From Hofstenia miamia (Eukaryota > Xenacoelomorpha > Acoela), in the NCBI GenBank assembly GCA_004352715.1, contig SCFE01000026.1, positions 1,125,861 through 1,189,860 of the forward strand: a stretch of DNA of 64,000 nt. Reading direction: 5' to 3'. The notes under the pieces are model-generated. The model saw only the letters and a list, made by a program, of their open reading frames with translations, searched no databases and was not told the origin of the DNA. The position numbers and the translations under genes are program-made. Each line of letters starts with the position of its first letter. Position 1 is the first letter of the stretch. Shown piece after piece: positions 35,001 through 42,603 of the stretch.

Positions 35001-35569
35001 GCCATAATTATAATGATTTTTTATTAATTCTTATACAATAAATGTAGAATTATCAAAACCATTACCTGTCAATCAAAAGTTTTCTCAGACATACATTGAT
35101 AAGGTTAGCGACGAGTGGACAGTTGTCTCTACGAACAGTTTCAATGCCTTTACAATCCATCTTATCATGACGATCCGGTTTTGTAAAATAAAGGCCAGCG
35201 TACCTCTTTTTACTGATTAGCAGATATGGATAATAAACCTAATTTTGTTATTTGACAATTTTAGTAACGGTTTAAAATCACGCTTAAATGATTAAGATAA
35301 ATACAATTAATTAGTGTGAAAATGGAAAAACTTACTTTTTCAAATTCCAATTTAATTGGCGCAACAAACTTTTCCGAAACAAATTTAGCAGCCTCCTTGC
35401 CTAATTCCATGGCTTCTGCAACAGTGGACACACCGAAGTTCACCATCACAGAATCCGTGTCACCGTAGACGACATCGGCGTTGTGTTTATAGCCGTTGGC
35501 TATTCGATAGTGCTCATTAACTGTTTTCATTGTGAAATCAATCATCATACGACCAAAAGCCGTTACACT
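7941..35569 (-). CDS. POLD1: DNA polymerase delta catalytic subunit, C-terminal half (exons 12-19)
   Basis: Family-B replicative polymerase of the delta holoenzyme, which acts in the nucleus on the lagging strand and in repair. Eight exons on the minus strand: 35569-35336, 35238-35066, 12281-12129, 9765-9663, 9622-9490, 8880-8711, 8666-8569 and 8034-7941. They encode the palm with catalytic motif C ([10 protein letters not shown]), the KKRYAGLYF thumb region, the SDLLCNR segment, and the C-terminal zinc module CysA ([11 protein letters not shown]...CEHC) and the CysB iron-sulfur site ([14 protein letters not shown]...RDCPIFYMR), ending in FGSSW and stop. All joins are GT-AG and in phase. Introns of 40 and 44 bp occur beside one of 22.8 kb. 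Exon 12 continues in phase from the exon ending at 60428 on the opposite strand, so the gene is broken by assembly order, not by mutation. Confidence 0.93.
8569..8666 (-). CDS. POLD1: POLD1 exon 18
   Basis: Acceptor TTTAG before ATTAACAGC; encodes [20 protein letters not shown] with three CysB cysteines; donor GTAATA. Confidence 0.9.
8711..8880 (-). CDS. POLD1: POLD1 exon 17
   Basis: Encodes KVGGLCGF and the CysA zinc site (CIGC ... CEHC). Separated from exon 18 by a 44-bp intron. Confidence 0.92.
9490..9622 (-). CDS. POLD1: POLD1 exon 16
   Basis: Encodes [20 protein letters not shown], a conserved thumb/C-terminal segment; donor GTAAGT. A 40-bp intron separates it from exon 15. Confidence 0.92.
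9663..9765 (-). CDS. POLD1: POLD1 exon 15
   Basis: Encodes [19 protein letters not shown], a near-invariant POLD1 stretch. Acceptor AATAG. Confidence 0.92.
9800..9970. other. Intron 14 sequence outside the hAT-like element
   Basis: Short stretch of intron with no recognisable feature apart from a G-rich run near 9858. Confidence 0.4.
9971..11574. mobile_element. hAT-like element, ends intact, interior decayed
   Basis: The left end CAGTGATCTCCAATTAAA (9971) and the right end, read inward as CAGTGATGCCCAGTTAAA (11574), are imperfect inverted repeats. Flanking 8-mers GTCGTTCT (9963-9970) and GTGTTTCT (11575-11582) agree at 6 of 8. The ends resemble those of the element at 34389-34920. Interior open frames (10126-10467 +, 10843-10649 -, 11261-11058 -) are unrecognised and no hAT dimerisation motif was seen. 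It lies in POLD1 intron 14. Confidence 0.5.
12129..12281 (-). CDS. POLD1: POLD1 exon 14
   Basis: Encodes [20 protein letters not shown], the post-palm segment of POLD1; codon-split phases match exons 13 and 15. Confidence 0.92.
12477..13085. mobile_element. Internally deleted Tc1 element
   Basis: GTGCCGCTAAAAAGTCTGA (from 12479) is repeated inverted near 13060-13078, with further matching bases inward (GAGACCA/GATACCA). On the minus strand inside, [13 protein letters not shown] resembles the SPDLNxIENLW block with the third catalytic acid of Tc1 transposases; the rest is missing or full of stops. A near-perfect direct repeat of about 58 bp (about 12663-12778) lies within. Confidence 0.65.
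12663..12778. repeat. Tandem duplication of about 58 bp
   Basis: Two consecutive, almost identical units beginning GGTCTTCAGGGTATTGATTT, differing at one base. Confidence 0.8.
13087..13593. other. Intronic sequence without recognised gene
   Basis: Contains G/C-rich fragments near 13140-13240 that look like an old repeat end; nothing assignable. Confidence 0.4.
13657..14165 (+). pseudogene. Mariner/Tc1-type transposase N-terminal fragment
   Basis: Begins with a CAGGGTGCGTAATATG terminus after a TA-rich run. The frame at 13778-14113 carries a paired helix-turn-helix: [33 protein letters not shown], then GPKSGRP (GRPR-like hinge) and [15 protein letters not shown]. The frame is lost near 14113, and mariner-like text ([13 protein letters not shown]) continues to about 14160, where it abuts an unrelated ORF. 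No DDE domain is present. Repeated at 15051-15560. Confidence 0.8.
14178..14986 (+). pseudogene. Endogenous viral element, nucleoprotein-like (copy 1, partial)
   Basis: Same ORF as in the second copy at 15572-16882, but lacking 55 nt at the N (14284) and cut at the junction N. See the second copy for the reasoning. In-frame stops at 14538-14540 and 14847-14849 are shared by both copies. Confidence 0.45.
14988..16434. repeat. Direct duplication, copy 2 (mariner plus EVE)
   Basis: Contains the 55 nt (about 15678-15732) missing at 14284 and continues without a break into unique sequence after 16434, so it is the more complete copy. Confidence 0.85.
15051..15560 (+). pseudogene. Mariner/Tc1-type transposase fragment (copy 2)
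   Basis: Same sequence as 13657-14165; frame 15172-15507 is identical in protein. Confidence 0.8.
15572..16882 (+). pseudogene. Endogenous viral element resembling a negative-strand RNA virus nucleoprotein
   Basis: One reading frame of roughly 435 codons runs from about 15572 to 16882, interrupted only by in-frame stops (near 15985, 16294 and one or more before 16568) and with no frame shift. It has an alpha-helical, Ala/Val-rich composition with a central [15 protein letters not shown] segment, and ends in an acidic stretch ([13 protein letters not shown]) followed by a Lys/Arg-rich tail. Size, the central segment and the charged tail resemble nucleoproteins of Mononegavirales/Jingchuvirales, which are often found endogenised in invertebrates. 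That assignment is from recalled family features, not a search. It directly follows a mariner fragment. No other viral gene is seen. Confidence 0.45.
16890..18515 (+). pseudogene. Decayed transposase-like ORF of unnamed family
   Basis: Scattered frames give a 67-codon segment (17244-17447, [19 protein letters not shown]), then [10 protein letters not shown]...GLNS and a [15 protein letters not shown] cysteine pair (near 17895-18005), then [18 protein letters not shown] (near 18310). The GDxKFL...CxxC...SLLG order is like a large uncharacterised transposase-like family expanded in cnidarians and other invertebrates. Many stops and frame shifts. Family recognition is from memory and tentative. 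Confidence 0.4.
18520..18885 (+). pseudogene. Mariner transposase N-terminal fragment (SETMAR-like HTH)
   Basis: From 18653, MEYDKQHA, then [28 protein letters not shown] and [18 protein letters not shown] follow the double HTH of irritans/mauritiana-type mariners, with in-frame stops. The start (GTCTGAAAAGTTTTAATCA near 18536) resembles a mariner terminus. Cut off at about 18885 by the next repeat. Confidence 0.7.
18900..19105. repeat. Interspersed repeat with CCTCCTTGGCGGAGG hairpin
   Basis: GC-richer than its surroundings. CCTCCTTGGCGGAGG (near 19070-19084) is self-complementary, and a GCGGAGGTCTGCGC-type end is read at the other side near 18925. I recall similar CCTCCGCCAAGGAGG-bearing repeats as widespread in animal genomes; class not assigned. 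Confidence 0.45.
19110..19964. other. Intronic AT-rich sequence
   Basis: No supported gene. The 19356-19601 and 19739-19948 open frames have no recognisable features. Confidence 0.4.
20121..20604 (+). pseudogene. Tc1 transposase, N-terminal half
   Basis: [16 protein letters not shown] starts an HTH DNA-binding region, followed by the GRPP hinge, a second HTH ([10 protein letters not shown]...VRKILYKYG), and the first DDE aspartate in [11 protein letters not shown]. Coding ends where the long-inverted-repeat element begins. Confidence 0.88.
20640..22340. repeat. Left arm with about 180-bp subrepeats
   Basis: Units share TTTTTAATTNCCAATCGAATAAAA followed by GATGCAGNAAGTATTCNCAGAGTTATTAANGATTGAA (positions of unit starts near 21432, 21624, 21796, 21976, 22158 and 22336). 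Divergence grows outward. Confidence 0.75.
22469..23017 (+). CDS. Gag-like or ORF1-like protein, unidentified
   Basis: A 182-codon frame. After a short N-terminal helix ([19 protein letters not shown]) comes a Pro/Gln/Thr linker, then an Ala/Leu-rich middle ([38 protein letters not shown]), ending in an Arg/Asn-rich tail ([16 protein letters not shown]). This layout resembles gag or ORF1 of retroelements, but no family is recognised. Codon use and C content differ sharply from the AT-rich surroundings, suggesting a recent insertion. A second open frame at 23111-23293 may be its continuation. Confidence 0.35.
   Translation: MTQSQPQARIVDLLDRITQRLDELEQRQPPPQPAQPDPAIHTQPTQSSSALLLSTEPFTTDSIPLLCQQINTFIAALRTPPRDRYEIEVLLAVLNEYDVLSESLRTKVSTRTRTLIAAITFGWPATLRASHSRELQQLGIPHIPPVPQPRYYLQNSRQYHGGNTDRRNHNTRDNRKSSNPSK
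23292..23440. repeat. Continuation of left arm after the gag-like insertion
   Basis: The first 48 bp (TTAGAAGAGTCCTAAGTATT onward) repeat the sequence just before the insert at 22301-22348; then one arm unit follows. Confidence 0.75.
23416..23992. repeat. Direct duplication of 577 bp, copy 1
   Basis: Identical to 23994-24570; the copies are joined by a single N at 23993. Likely assembly artefact. Confidence 0.88.
23994..24570. repeat. Direct duplication of 577 bp, copy 2
   Basis: Continues without a break into the downstream gene, so this copy is in the correct context. Confidence 0.88.
24320..26545 (+). pseudogene. C2H2 zinc finger / tyrosine-recombinase-like transposon gene
   Basis: The first exon-like stretch (to 24461, donor AG|GTAAAA) splices over 41 bp (24462-24502) to [16 protein letters not shown] and a C2H2 finger ([18 protein letters not shown]) with a second CxxC (CKVCRYC, then H...H). 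Another small intron of about 42 bp lies near 24790-24830. Later pieces: [20 protein letters not shown] and [20 protein letters not shown] (25425-25555), a 140-codon frame (25534-25956), and [22 protein letters not shown] (26015-26080), which resembles the H...H-xx-T-A-x-x-Y end of tyrosine recombinases. A basic C-terminal domain ends at 26545. Frame shifts and a TAA TAG pair near 24905 show decay. Crypton-like is the best guess. Confidence 0.45.
26583..26800. repeat. Four tandem units of about 55 bp
   Basis: Units begin GTGGGAATGACTGTTTGTCA or GTGTGAATGTATGTTTGTCA and share CAGCCAAAGGAATGC. Divergence increases from unit 1 to unit 4. Confidence 0.8.
26836..26906 (+). tRNA. tRNA-like cloverleaf sequence
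   Basis: A 7-bp acceptor stem AGATTCA/TGAATCT closes a 71-nt span. D arm GTG..CAC around TAGTTAG, anticodon stem ATTCA/TGAAT, and T arm ATGGG-TTCAAAT-CCCGT with a GGGTTCAAATCCC B-box. The anticodon loop is 8 nt (TTCTCTTT), one too long, and the D stem has only 3 bp, so it is probably a tRNA relic or SINE-like head; CTC (Glu) or TCT (Arg) could be the anticodon. Confidence 0.4.
27055..28133. repeat. Right arm with 170-bp subrepeats
   Basis: Two adjacent 170-bp units (about 27070-27239 and 27240-27409) are identical. A third (from about 27410) and a fourth (from about 27590) are diverged. The arm is the inverse of the left arm. Confidence 0.8.
28141..28661 (+). pseudogene. Tc1 transposase, C-terminal half
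   Basis: Continues the frame of the N-terminal half: [20 protein letters not shown], then [11 protein letters not shown], where the usual second catalytic Asp is Asn, then [16 protein letters not shown] with the third catalytic Glu, ending at TAG 28659-28661. In-frame stops near 28153 and 28398 disable it. Confidence 0.88.
28840..30310 (+). pseudogene. Decayed transposase-like protein (CACTA/TNP2-like)
   Basis: The main frame 29690-30124 contains [20 protein letters not shown] and [13 protein letters not shown], then [20 protein letters not shown]. Frame 29952-30308 continues with [18 protein letters not shown] and [15 protein letters not shown]. The RTDxSFR...HHxGxSPFE and FExxLGSxKRxI signatures occur in a transposase-like family of invertebrate genomes with DUF4218-like C-termini. 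At least two frame changes and several stops. Family assignment is from memory. Confidence 0.45.
30311..30945. other. Intronic AT-rich sequence
   Basis: No gene supported. Confidence 0.4.
30950..31790 (-). pseudogene. Decayed transposase-like ORF
   Basis: Minus-strand frames give [20 protein letters not shown] and [15 protein letters not shown] (31773-31582), then [16 protein letters not shown], a HHVGEI-like segment, and [12 protein letters not shown] in shifted frames (31560-31400). The DTxxxNxGHLT...SxCRHHVGE order is that of a large hAT-like invertebrate transposase group. Multiple stops. Confidence 0.5.
31795..32390. other. Intronic sequence without gene
   Basis: Nothing recognisable. 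Confidence 0.35.
32392..33600 (+). pseudogene. hAT transposase, decayed (CGGBP1-like zinc finger)
   Basis: Begins [16 protein letters not shown]. In shifting frames come CKYCSC...[10 protein letters not shown] (BED/CGGBP1-like finger), [14 protein letters not shown], an [20 protein letters not shown] segment, [10 protein letters not shown] (catalytic Asp region), CVVHRLH, and [16 protein letters not shown], then [19 protein letters not shown] (33244-33447). Order and spacing match the hAT family that gave rise to CGGBP1-like proteins. Many frame changes. Confidence 0.75.
33605..34380. other. Intronic AT-rich sequence
   Basis: No gene supported. Confidence 0.35.
34389..34920. mobile_element. 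hAT-type MITE with perfect 8-bp target duplication
   Basis: GTCCCAAT is present at 34381-34388 and 34921-34928. Ends: CAGTAATGACCAATTAAA (left) and, read inward, CAGTGTTGACCAGTTAAA (right). Both ends carry iterated AGTTTAACT/AGTTAAA. Length 532 bp, no coding capacity. Confidence 0.85.
35066..35238 (-). CDS. POLD1: POLD1 exon 13
   Basis: Encodes [18 protein letters not shown] and [19 protein letters not shown]; the KKRYAG motif contacts primer DNA in family-B polymerases. A 97-bp intron separates it from exon 12. Confidence 0.93.
35336..35569 (-). CDS. POLD1: POLD1 exon 12
   Basis: Begins [15 protein letters not shown] and carries catalytic motif [11 protein letters not shown]. Acceptor TTTTAG; phase 0, matching the donor at 60429 on the other strand. 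Confidence 0.94.
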
Positions 35570-35791
35570 CTAAAACGATGTAATTAATAAAAATATAGAA
35601 TTTCAAACCAGAGAAACAACTCTACTCTAAGTTCACTAGGTATATAATCGTGGCCGAACATGTTTGCTAAAATAATTAACAACAGTGCTGAGTACGTAAT
35701 TTTAAAAAGTGTACATATAACTGGATAGTCATTAAAAAAGGAATACACTACCCATTACTTATTTGCCAAACAGTAAACTAAATCATATATA

Positions 35792-36114
35792 CAGTCTCTT
35801 GCAAAAGTTTAAGAACACTTATCTTTTCTGATCTTTTTATATATTTCAACGTATATATTGCTGAACCTTCTACTAAAGTGGGTTTCTCATAGAGCATGGT
35901 TATTGGAGACGCTTCACAATAGATATGTTTAGAGAGAAATAGTTTACTCATTCGAAAGATAATCTTCACGATGGGTCGAAGAAAATCCATTCTGCCTACG
36001 GTGAGAGCTCAAGCAGCAATATTAGCAGAAACTGGTATGAATATTATTAATAAAATGGAATGGAAATGAAAAATGACTTTTTTGCAAGTGTTTATAAAGT
36101 TTTGCAAGAGACTG
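35792..36114. mobile_element. Tc1 MITE (internally deleted)
   Basis: CAGTCTCTTGCAAAAGTTTA at the left and the inverse TTTTGCAAGAGACTG at the right, each next to TA. On the + strand inside (near 35970) MGRRKSILPTVRAQAAILAE is the start of a Tc1 transposase, so the element arose by internal deletion. 323 bp. Confidence 0.8.
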
Positions 36115-36394
36115 TATATATACATATATATATTCGCAGTTTTTAATTTATGCAGAATTTATATTCGTCATTATAATTATTTATATATATATATACGCCC
36201 TTTGTAACCAAAAAATTTTTTTATATTAATGATGTTGCAATTTTAACATTTTCTTAATCATATGCATTACACTAGTGCCTATTCCATTTATTAGAGCCAA
36301 TGCATTCCATAGTTGATTAATTTCTTGGCTACAGCAAACTCAAAAGTTTTGAACTTCAATAACCATATAATATTGTTAAGTACATAGTAATCTA

Positions 36395-36645
36395 AGTATT
36401 ATACCATATCCTACACATCTTTAGAGGACTTTAGTAGATGTAGTTTTTAATTTGGAAGCTAATGAACTAGGTTCGAAGTCGATCCAAGCATTAATCGCTG
36501 AGATATTAACGATTATTCCCCAAAATATAGGATCAAGACGGTATAGTGGGTTGTTAAAGGAAATTTCAAAATAAAAACAAAATAAGTAATCCATATCCTA
36601 TACATCTTTAGATGACTTTAGTAGGTGTAGTTTTTAATTTTTTTC
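36395..36645. repeat. Isolated copies of the long-inverted-repeat subunit
   Basis: Two partial tandem units sharing CCTACACATCTTTAGA(G/T)GA and GTAGNTGTAGTTTTTAATTT, with CTGAGATATTAACGATT as in the arm units near 21800. Confidence 0.6.
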
Positions 36646-36696
36646 AGAATTCGTCGTTTGTAATGAAGTTTCAGCATTAGTATGTCACAAACGACA

Positions 36697-37720
36697 TATA
36701 TATATATATATATATATATANNNNNNNNNNNNNNNNNNNNNNNNNNNNNNNNNNNNNNNNNNNNNNNNNNNNNNNNNNNNNNNNNNNNNNNNNNNNNNNN
36801 NNNNNNNNNNNNNNNNNNNNNNNNNNNNNNNNNNNNNNNNNNNNNNNNNNNNNNNNNNNNNNNNNNNNNNNNNNNNNNNNNNNNNNNNNNNNNNNNNNNN
36901 NNNNNNNNNNNNNNNNNNNNNNNNNNNNNNNNNNNNNNNNNNNNNNNNNNNNNNNNNNNNNNNNNNNNNNNNNNNNNNNNNNNNNNNNNNNNNNNNNNNN
37001 NNNNNNNNNNNNNNNNNNNNNNNNNNNNNNNNNNNNNNNNNNNNNNNNNNNNNNNNNNNNNNNNNNNNNNNNNNNNNNNNNNNNNNNNNNNNNNNNNNNN
37101 NNNNNNNNNNNNNNNNNNNNNNNNNNNNNNNNNNNNNNNNNNNNNNNNNNNNNNNNNNNNNNNNNNNNNNNNNNNNNNNNNNNNNNNNNNNNNNNNNNNN
37201 NNNNNNNNNNNNNNNNNNNNNNNNNNNNNNNNNNNNNNNNNNNNNNNNNNNNNNNNNNNNNNNNNNNNNNNNNNNNNNNNNNNNNNNNNNNNNNNNNNNN
37301 NNNNNNNNNNNNNNNNNNNNNNNNNNNNNNNNNNNNNNNNNNNNNNNNNNNNNNNNNNNNNNNNNNNNNNNNNNNNNNNNNNNNNNNNNNNNNNNNNNNN
37401 NNNNNNNNNNNNNNNNNNNNNNNNNNNNNNNNNNNNNNNNNNNNNNNNNNNNNNNNNNNNNNNNNNNNNNNNNNNNNNNNNNNNNNNNNNNNNNNNNNNN
37501 NNNNNNNNNNNNNNNNNNNNNNNNNNNNNNNNNNNNNNNNNNNNNNNNNNNNNNNNNNNNNNNNNNNNNNNNNNNNNNNNNNNNNNNNNNNNNNNNNNNN
37601 NNNNNNNNNNNNNNNNNNNNNNNNNNNNNNNNNNNNNNNNNNNNNNNNNNNNNNNNNNNNNNNNNNNNNNNNNNNNNNNNNNNNNNNNNNNNNNNNNNNN
37701 NNNNNNNNNNNNNNNNNNNN
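36697..37720. other. TA run and 1000-N scaffold gap
   Basis: N positions 36721-37720 are exactly 1000, a placeholder size. Frames across it are meaningless. Confidence 0.95.
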
Positions 37721-37908
37721 CAGCTGGAATATATTACTTGGTGTCAAGAGACAATGCTCAACAACATTAAATATGCATTAGAATATTTCGTTTGCCTCAA
37801 CCCTATTTGTGAAATGGGTTGATTTTCAGAATATAATATCAACAAATGTAACAGAATGAATTCACACAAGTCTTGCATTTATAAGCACCTGTTACTTGCA
37901 GGGAAAAC

Positions 37909-38115
37909 ATGAATAATGTTTTCATATGCACAGAGCATGGTCGTTATGTAATATACAAGGTGCATGAAGGTATATCAATAAAATTTTTTCCCATCCTGAT
38001 ACCCAATGGGACTTTTCACAACAGTGAAACTGAGTTTAATGAATTATTGTTGGAAAAGAATAGCAGAGAAGTTATAAATTCAATGGTCCAATGCGTACAT
38101 CGTCCTAGACATTAA
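37909..38115 (+). CDS. Small unidentified ORF in POLD1 intron 2 (copy A)
   Basis: 68 codons, MNNVFICTEHGRYVIYKV onward, with an acceptor-like TTACTTGCAG just before. Identical at 52532-52326 (-). Antisense to POLD1. No family recognised; may be a transposon or gene fragment. Confidence 0.2.
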   Translation: MNNVFICTEHGRYVIYKVHEGISIKFFPILIPNGTFHNSETEFNELLLEKNSREVINSMVQCVHRPRH

Positions 38116-38578
38116 CTGAACAAAGTAATGATATGCAGGCTTTCCAAAATTTATTATAGAAATTCCCCAAAAAGTATGGCTTTGCATGTAAATTGACTGA
38201 AATCAGTGAAAAAATTTAATCAATTAAATTTTACGTCACACCATGTGATCGTTTTGTACCATTTCAAAACTCGTTTATAAATAGAATGCGAGTTAACCGC
38301 ACAATTAAATATATGTTTTCAAAAATATTTTTATTTTGTACGTATTTTATTGCTATCTTAAAACAGTATTGAAGCAAAATATCATGATTTGTTTATTTTA
38401 TTAATGTGTGCAGCTTTTATCACAAAACTGCAACAAGAGAATAGACAATGAAAAAAATGTCCATAGATCAAAAAGTTTCGTACCAAAAAGAAGTTGGGCC
38501 AAAAACTGCAAAACGTTAAATATATTGTGATATATTTGATAGGCACTGTAATAGCAGGAAAATTTTTTTCATCCAAAC

Positions 38579-39521
38579 CTTTTTTTCGAACCCAGGTGGC
38601 GCTTGAACATGGAAATAAGCAGCAAATCCGTGCACATGTGCACAAACACTTTGTCCATTTTTGGTGATTCCATACATACGCACAATGGCTGTCTGCCCAT
38701 TTTGAGGACCCGGCATACCCGGAATATGATCTCCTAAAAATAAAAATCTTACAATCATATATCATTAAATATATTCATTGTCAAGGAAATATTAGTTTAA
38801 GCAATTATACGTGTCAATTTAAGCTCGAAATAAGTAACAATTTCTTAGCTACGTTTAGAACGTTATTAAAAACGTTTTATAAATAATGTACGTAAATCTG
38901 GGTTATGAAATATATGAAAAAATAAGAGAGACAAAGTTAAAATAATGATTAATGCTGATAAATCCACTCTACGTAAAGGTCAAATAGATTGACGGCTGAA
39001 CATCCTCAAAGCAATCGGATACAAAGTTTCAGCGAAAGTTTCTAAAATCTAAACTTAAATAAACAGAAAAATGAAGTGTACTGTCTTGAACAAGAGTTTA
39101 TTGGCTAGAAATTTGAACAGAATGTGAATTTCTAAGAAATGTATAAAACAGACACGAACACAATGTAAGCTCGTGTTATTGGCAATGCTTGAGACCAATA
39201 CACACTAAAGCAATTTAAATATCAAATATAAAGTTAAGGCTTTTGATTAAAATTCTAACCAGTATAAGTATCTAAGTCAATTTGTTGAAAAACAATATCA
39301 TCTTCTTGTGTATCAATCTCTGCACACTGGCTTCTCGGCCAAAGACTTTCTTGCGAGGAAGATACATATTCGCCTGTGCTAACAGATGAGGGTGTTTGAT
39401 CGTCTGGTTCTAATTCTGCTAGGGCCTTCTCAAAAGTTGAAGGTTCATCACAACCATCAACTCTAAAACGTTTGCCACCCTGTGAACTTTCTTGAGAGGA
39501 ACTTTTCCTTTTTAAGTCCAT
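38579..39521 (-). CDS. POLD1: POLD1 exons 1-2, second copy
   Basis: Exon 1 (39521-39260) and exon 2 (38733-38579) are the same as 50724-50985 and 51708-51862. Exon 1 encodes the Ser-rich N-terminus with the KRKSSSQESSQGGKRFR basic stretch (nuclear-localisation-like); exon 2 encodes GDHIPGMPGPQNGQTAIVRM and HVHGFAAYFHVQAPPGF. This copy points toward exons 12-19, so it is the copy in the correct orientation. Confidence 0.92.
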
Positions 39522-39687
39522 TGTAAAACTAAAATGATATCTTCAAACGCAATTTTAAATGTAAATTACGATATTATCTGACATTGAAACAAATGATACA
39601 TGAAAAATAATGTGAACAAAACATCTGAATATAAAATTTAATGATTAAATTGAATAAAATTTATTGCAATAATAAAATATAAGTCTA

Positions 39688-40080
39688 TTAAATAACTTTG
39701 GTATGCTGTCCCTGAGCAACAAGTTCACCTTTACTATTAAGAATGTCACAATTAAGAAATGCAATGCGTCTACCAGCCCTTACTACAGAAGCAGTAATTT
39801 TAAGAGTGTCACCAGCTAATGCTGGCTTCAAATATGAAATAGACATATTAAGTGAGACGCCTCGCACATCTTTAGCGTTCTCCAAAGCTAGAGTAGTGAT
39901 TTGGTCAACTAAGGTTGCGGTCATGCCACCATGCATGGTATTATGTCTGTTAAGATAATTCTCCTTCACACAAACAGAACAAACGATTGTATTTGATGTT
40001 GCATCAATTGGATTTATCATTATGTTTGATACAAAAGGAGACGTTTTAAGATTACGAACTAGTGTTGTAAGTTTATTCAT
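39688..40080 (-). CDS. ACOT13: Acyl-CoA thioesterase 13-like (copy A)
   Basis: 130 codons in one exon; a Hotdog-fold enzyme that hydrolyses acyl-CoA, mitochondria-associated in other animals. The signature NTMHGGMTATLVDQITTLAL holds the family's HGG and the Asp of the active site; VSLNMSISYLKPALAGD and GQHTKVI are also typical. Length matches the family (about 140). Its stop is 166 bp from the POLD1 start on the same strand. The duplicate at 50165-50557 differs by a silent change. Confidence 0.9.
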   Translation of the reverse strand: MNKLTTLVRNLKTSPFVSNIMINPIDATSNTIVCSVCVKENYLNRHNTMHGGMTATLVDQITTLALENAKDVRGVSLNMSISYLKPALAGDTLKITASVVRAGRRIAFLNCDILNSKGELVAQGQHTKVI

Positions 40081-41011
40081 TGCTAATCTAAATATAATGG
40101 AAAATTTAATGAAATGCTATAATCATTAATTAAAATACTTATATATTTAAAAATAATTATGCATAATAAATCCCATTCTCTAATAAAAGTACACGTTAAC
40201 AGCTTACACTTGTACTTCATGTACATTGGTAATGCCGCAGTCTTGTAATTTACACATATATATATAAATAACAAATTTCAGAATATGTAGAAGATAGATT
40301 GCTATTTGCTCTACAAAGGAAAAATCCAACGTTGAAATGGTACAACATACATTTCTAACAATGAGATTTACATTTTTCTAATTGGAAATAAATGTTTTTT
40401 CAGAAATAAATTCAATAACAAATACAATTATCAGCTTTCGAAAATCCTAAATGCAGATAAAATTCGCTAAATATTTTCAACAGATAGGTTACTCAGGTAC
40501 TTGATCCCAACTACTGATTTTTGTGGCAGTTGAAGGCTACTATACAAGAGGAGTGTGGCCGCAGTGCAAATATGAATAAGGTGAGCACAAAGTCATATAA
40601 ATAAATTATAATGTACTTTGAATATTTAGGAATGGAGATGCCATTGGCGGATACGGCGCTGTCGGAACAGGTCTTCTTATCGTTTAATCGACATCAACAT
40701 ACGGCACTATGTTGTAATATTCGGCATTTAGCAAATTTTTCTGGTCCGTTAGCCTAGTAAATAGTTTTACATGTTTTAGTGCAGCAATGTCTACATTTAA
40801 AACAGTTTTTACATTATTTCTACCTATAATTTTTATGCACAAACGAGATAACCGAAATTAAAATAGTAAGCGAATAATTTTATTCAATGGATGATAAAAG
40901 CCATTGATATACGGAGTACTATTAGAACTTTGTCTTTATCCTGATAGTGATGTCACGATTTAAGTTTTTACAATATTTTTTTCTTTTTGGTGGTCACTGA
41001 TGTTTGCTTTA

Positions 41012-42595
41012 TTGATTATACTGTTTTTTGCAGTTTGACATTGAAAATAACTGATATTATTTTTGTGGACGACGAAGCCGCCGCATACGGTTATCAGCTA
41101 GTTAGGTTACATTGGTGACAGATCGTGGACAAAGTTTTCCGGAGAAAATTATAGAACGAAAAGAGTAAAATGTTTCCAAAAGCCATGAAAATCTTGAACA
41201 ATTTAATATTATGTGATAGAAAATTCTTTATACGCAAAGTGAATTAAAAGCAACTTAATAAATGACAAAAATTTACCAATCAATACCACACATACATTGT
41301 GTTTCAAAACAATCGGAGGACCACAAGCGACATATTGACCCGAGTTCACAGCAAGTTCATCAAAACATCAAACCATTATTGCTTTCAGGACAAAGACGTA
41401 TAGTGCTGTCGTTGCCAAATGCTGGGGAAATAATAGATCGTGTCAAAACAACAGTAAGGAGCGTAGATCTAGAAATGGAATTGACGGAGACTACCTAGGG
41501 TTATAGCAATCTTTTGAACTAATTGACAAAGTAGAATCCTGCAAATAGTCTATGATTCAAACATACAACGACTTGCAGTGTTTTAACTTCAAAGAAGATC
41601 GATGTTGGCTTCGGGATTACATCCAACGAAAAATGGAGCAAAACGATTTGCTGAGTATAGTCCATTGTACTATGTCATCCATATTTGTTAATTACAATCT
41701 TGCACCGCTACGTCATGTGCAGTTGAAAGAAGCATTTCTTTTCTGAAGAAAATGTTGTTGGAACTGTCAACATGAAAGCTTGGGAAAATACTTTTTATTC
41801 CATTTTAACCACTGTGCTGATAAATAGTGATACAAAAAATTGATTTCCTTAATCTCTAGTTTTAACGCTAAAGTCAAAATTGAAGAATCGCTAGGTCAAA
41901 AATCGGAAATTTCGGGTCAAAATTGTGCGGTAACTATAAACTAAGAAACGAAGCTTCAAGCTTATTGGTTATATTTACCATCGTTAAGTGTGATCGTATC
42001 GCATATAATTTTATTAAAGCAGATGTACTGTATATTAGAACAAACCTGGCAAGATTTCTAAAATGACTTTCATTGGAAAGATAGTGGTTATAATGACTAT
42101 GTATATCAAACAATGTTTTATTTAAGAAATTATGTTCAAAATTGAACGGTCAAACGTTCAAATTGAAAAATATTTTAACATATAGAGTTTTATGACACAT
42201 CCCTTTGATTCAATTTATCAATGAGAAACCTTCACACCAAAATTAATCAATAGTCCTTATGACATATGAGGAAAAATTAAAAGAAAATATCAGCATTGTA
42301 GGCAAACACTTCAGTGAGGAAATAGAAATATCGATTACGCGTGTGACAATTTCATACTAAAGGCAATCTTTTTTCTTTTCCTCGACTGCTATTTATACTC
42401 CCCTATTTCACATACTGATAAAGTAATAAACAGGGTGGATTATTGTTAACCTAAAAACTTAGAGAACATTACATTTAAAGTTACATAACACAAATAAAAT
42501 TAGAATAATTTGGATGAGCTATTAATTACTGTTCAAATAAGCCAAACCATATTTAAATGCATTCTACTTTACAATGACAAATCAGCATTGACTAG
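41012..42595. other. Sequence upstream of ACOT13 without clear gene
   Basis: Open frames 41262-41498 and 41552-41746 (+) were read; neither shows a recognisable domain. Confidence 0.35.
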
Positions 42596-42603
42596 CTAGC
42601 TTT

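Larger units (their letters stand above)
37721..41011. repeat. Inverted duplicate, copy A
   Basis: Reverse complement of 49234-52720 end to end, apart from a 196-bp extra segment in copy B and at least one base difference. Starts at the end of the 1000-N gap. Confidence 0.95.

Noticed and set aside
36677-37770. Long open frames on both strands
   Set aside because: They consist of N positions with TA-repeat edges.
39743-39958. 71-codon ORF (also 50502-50287)
   Set aside because: Antisense shadow of ACOT13.
40083-40274. 63-codon ORF upstream of ACOT13 (also 49971-50162)
   Set aside because: AT-rich 5' flank with no protein-like features; the acceptor-like TTTAG before the ACOT13 start fits UTR better.
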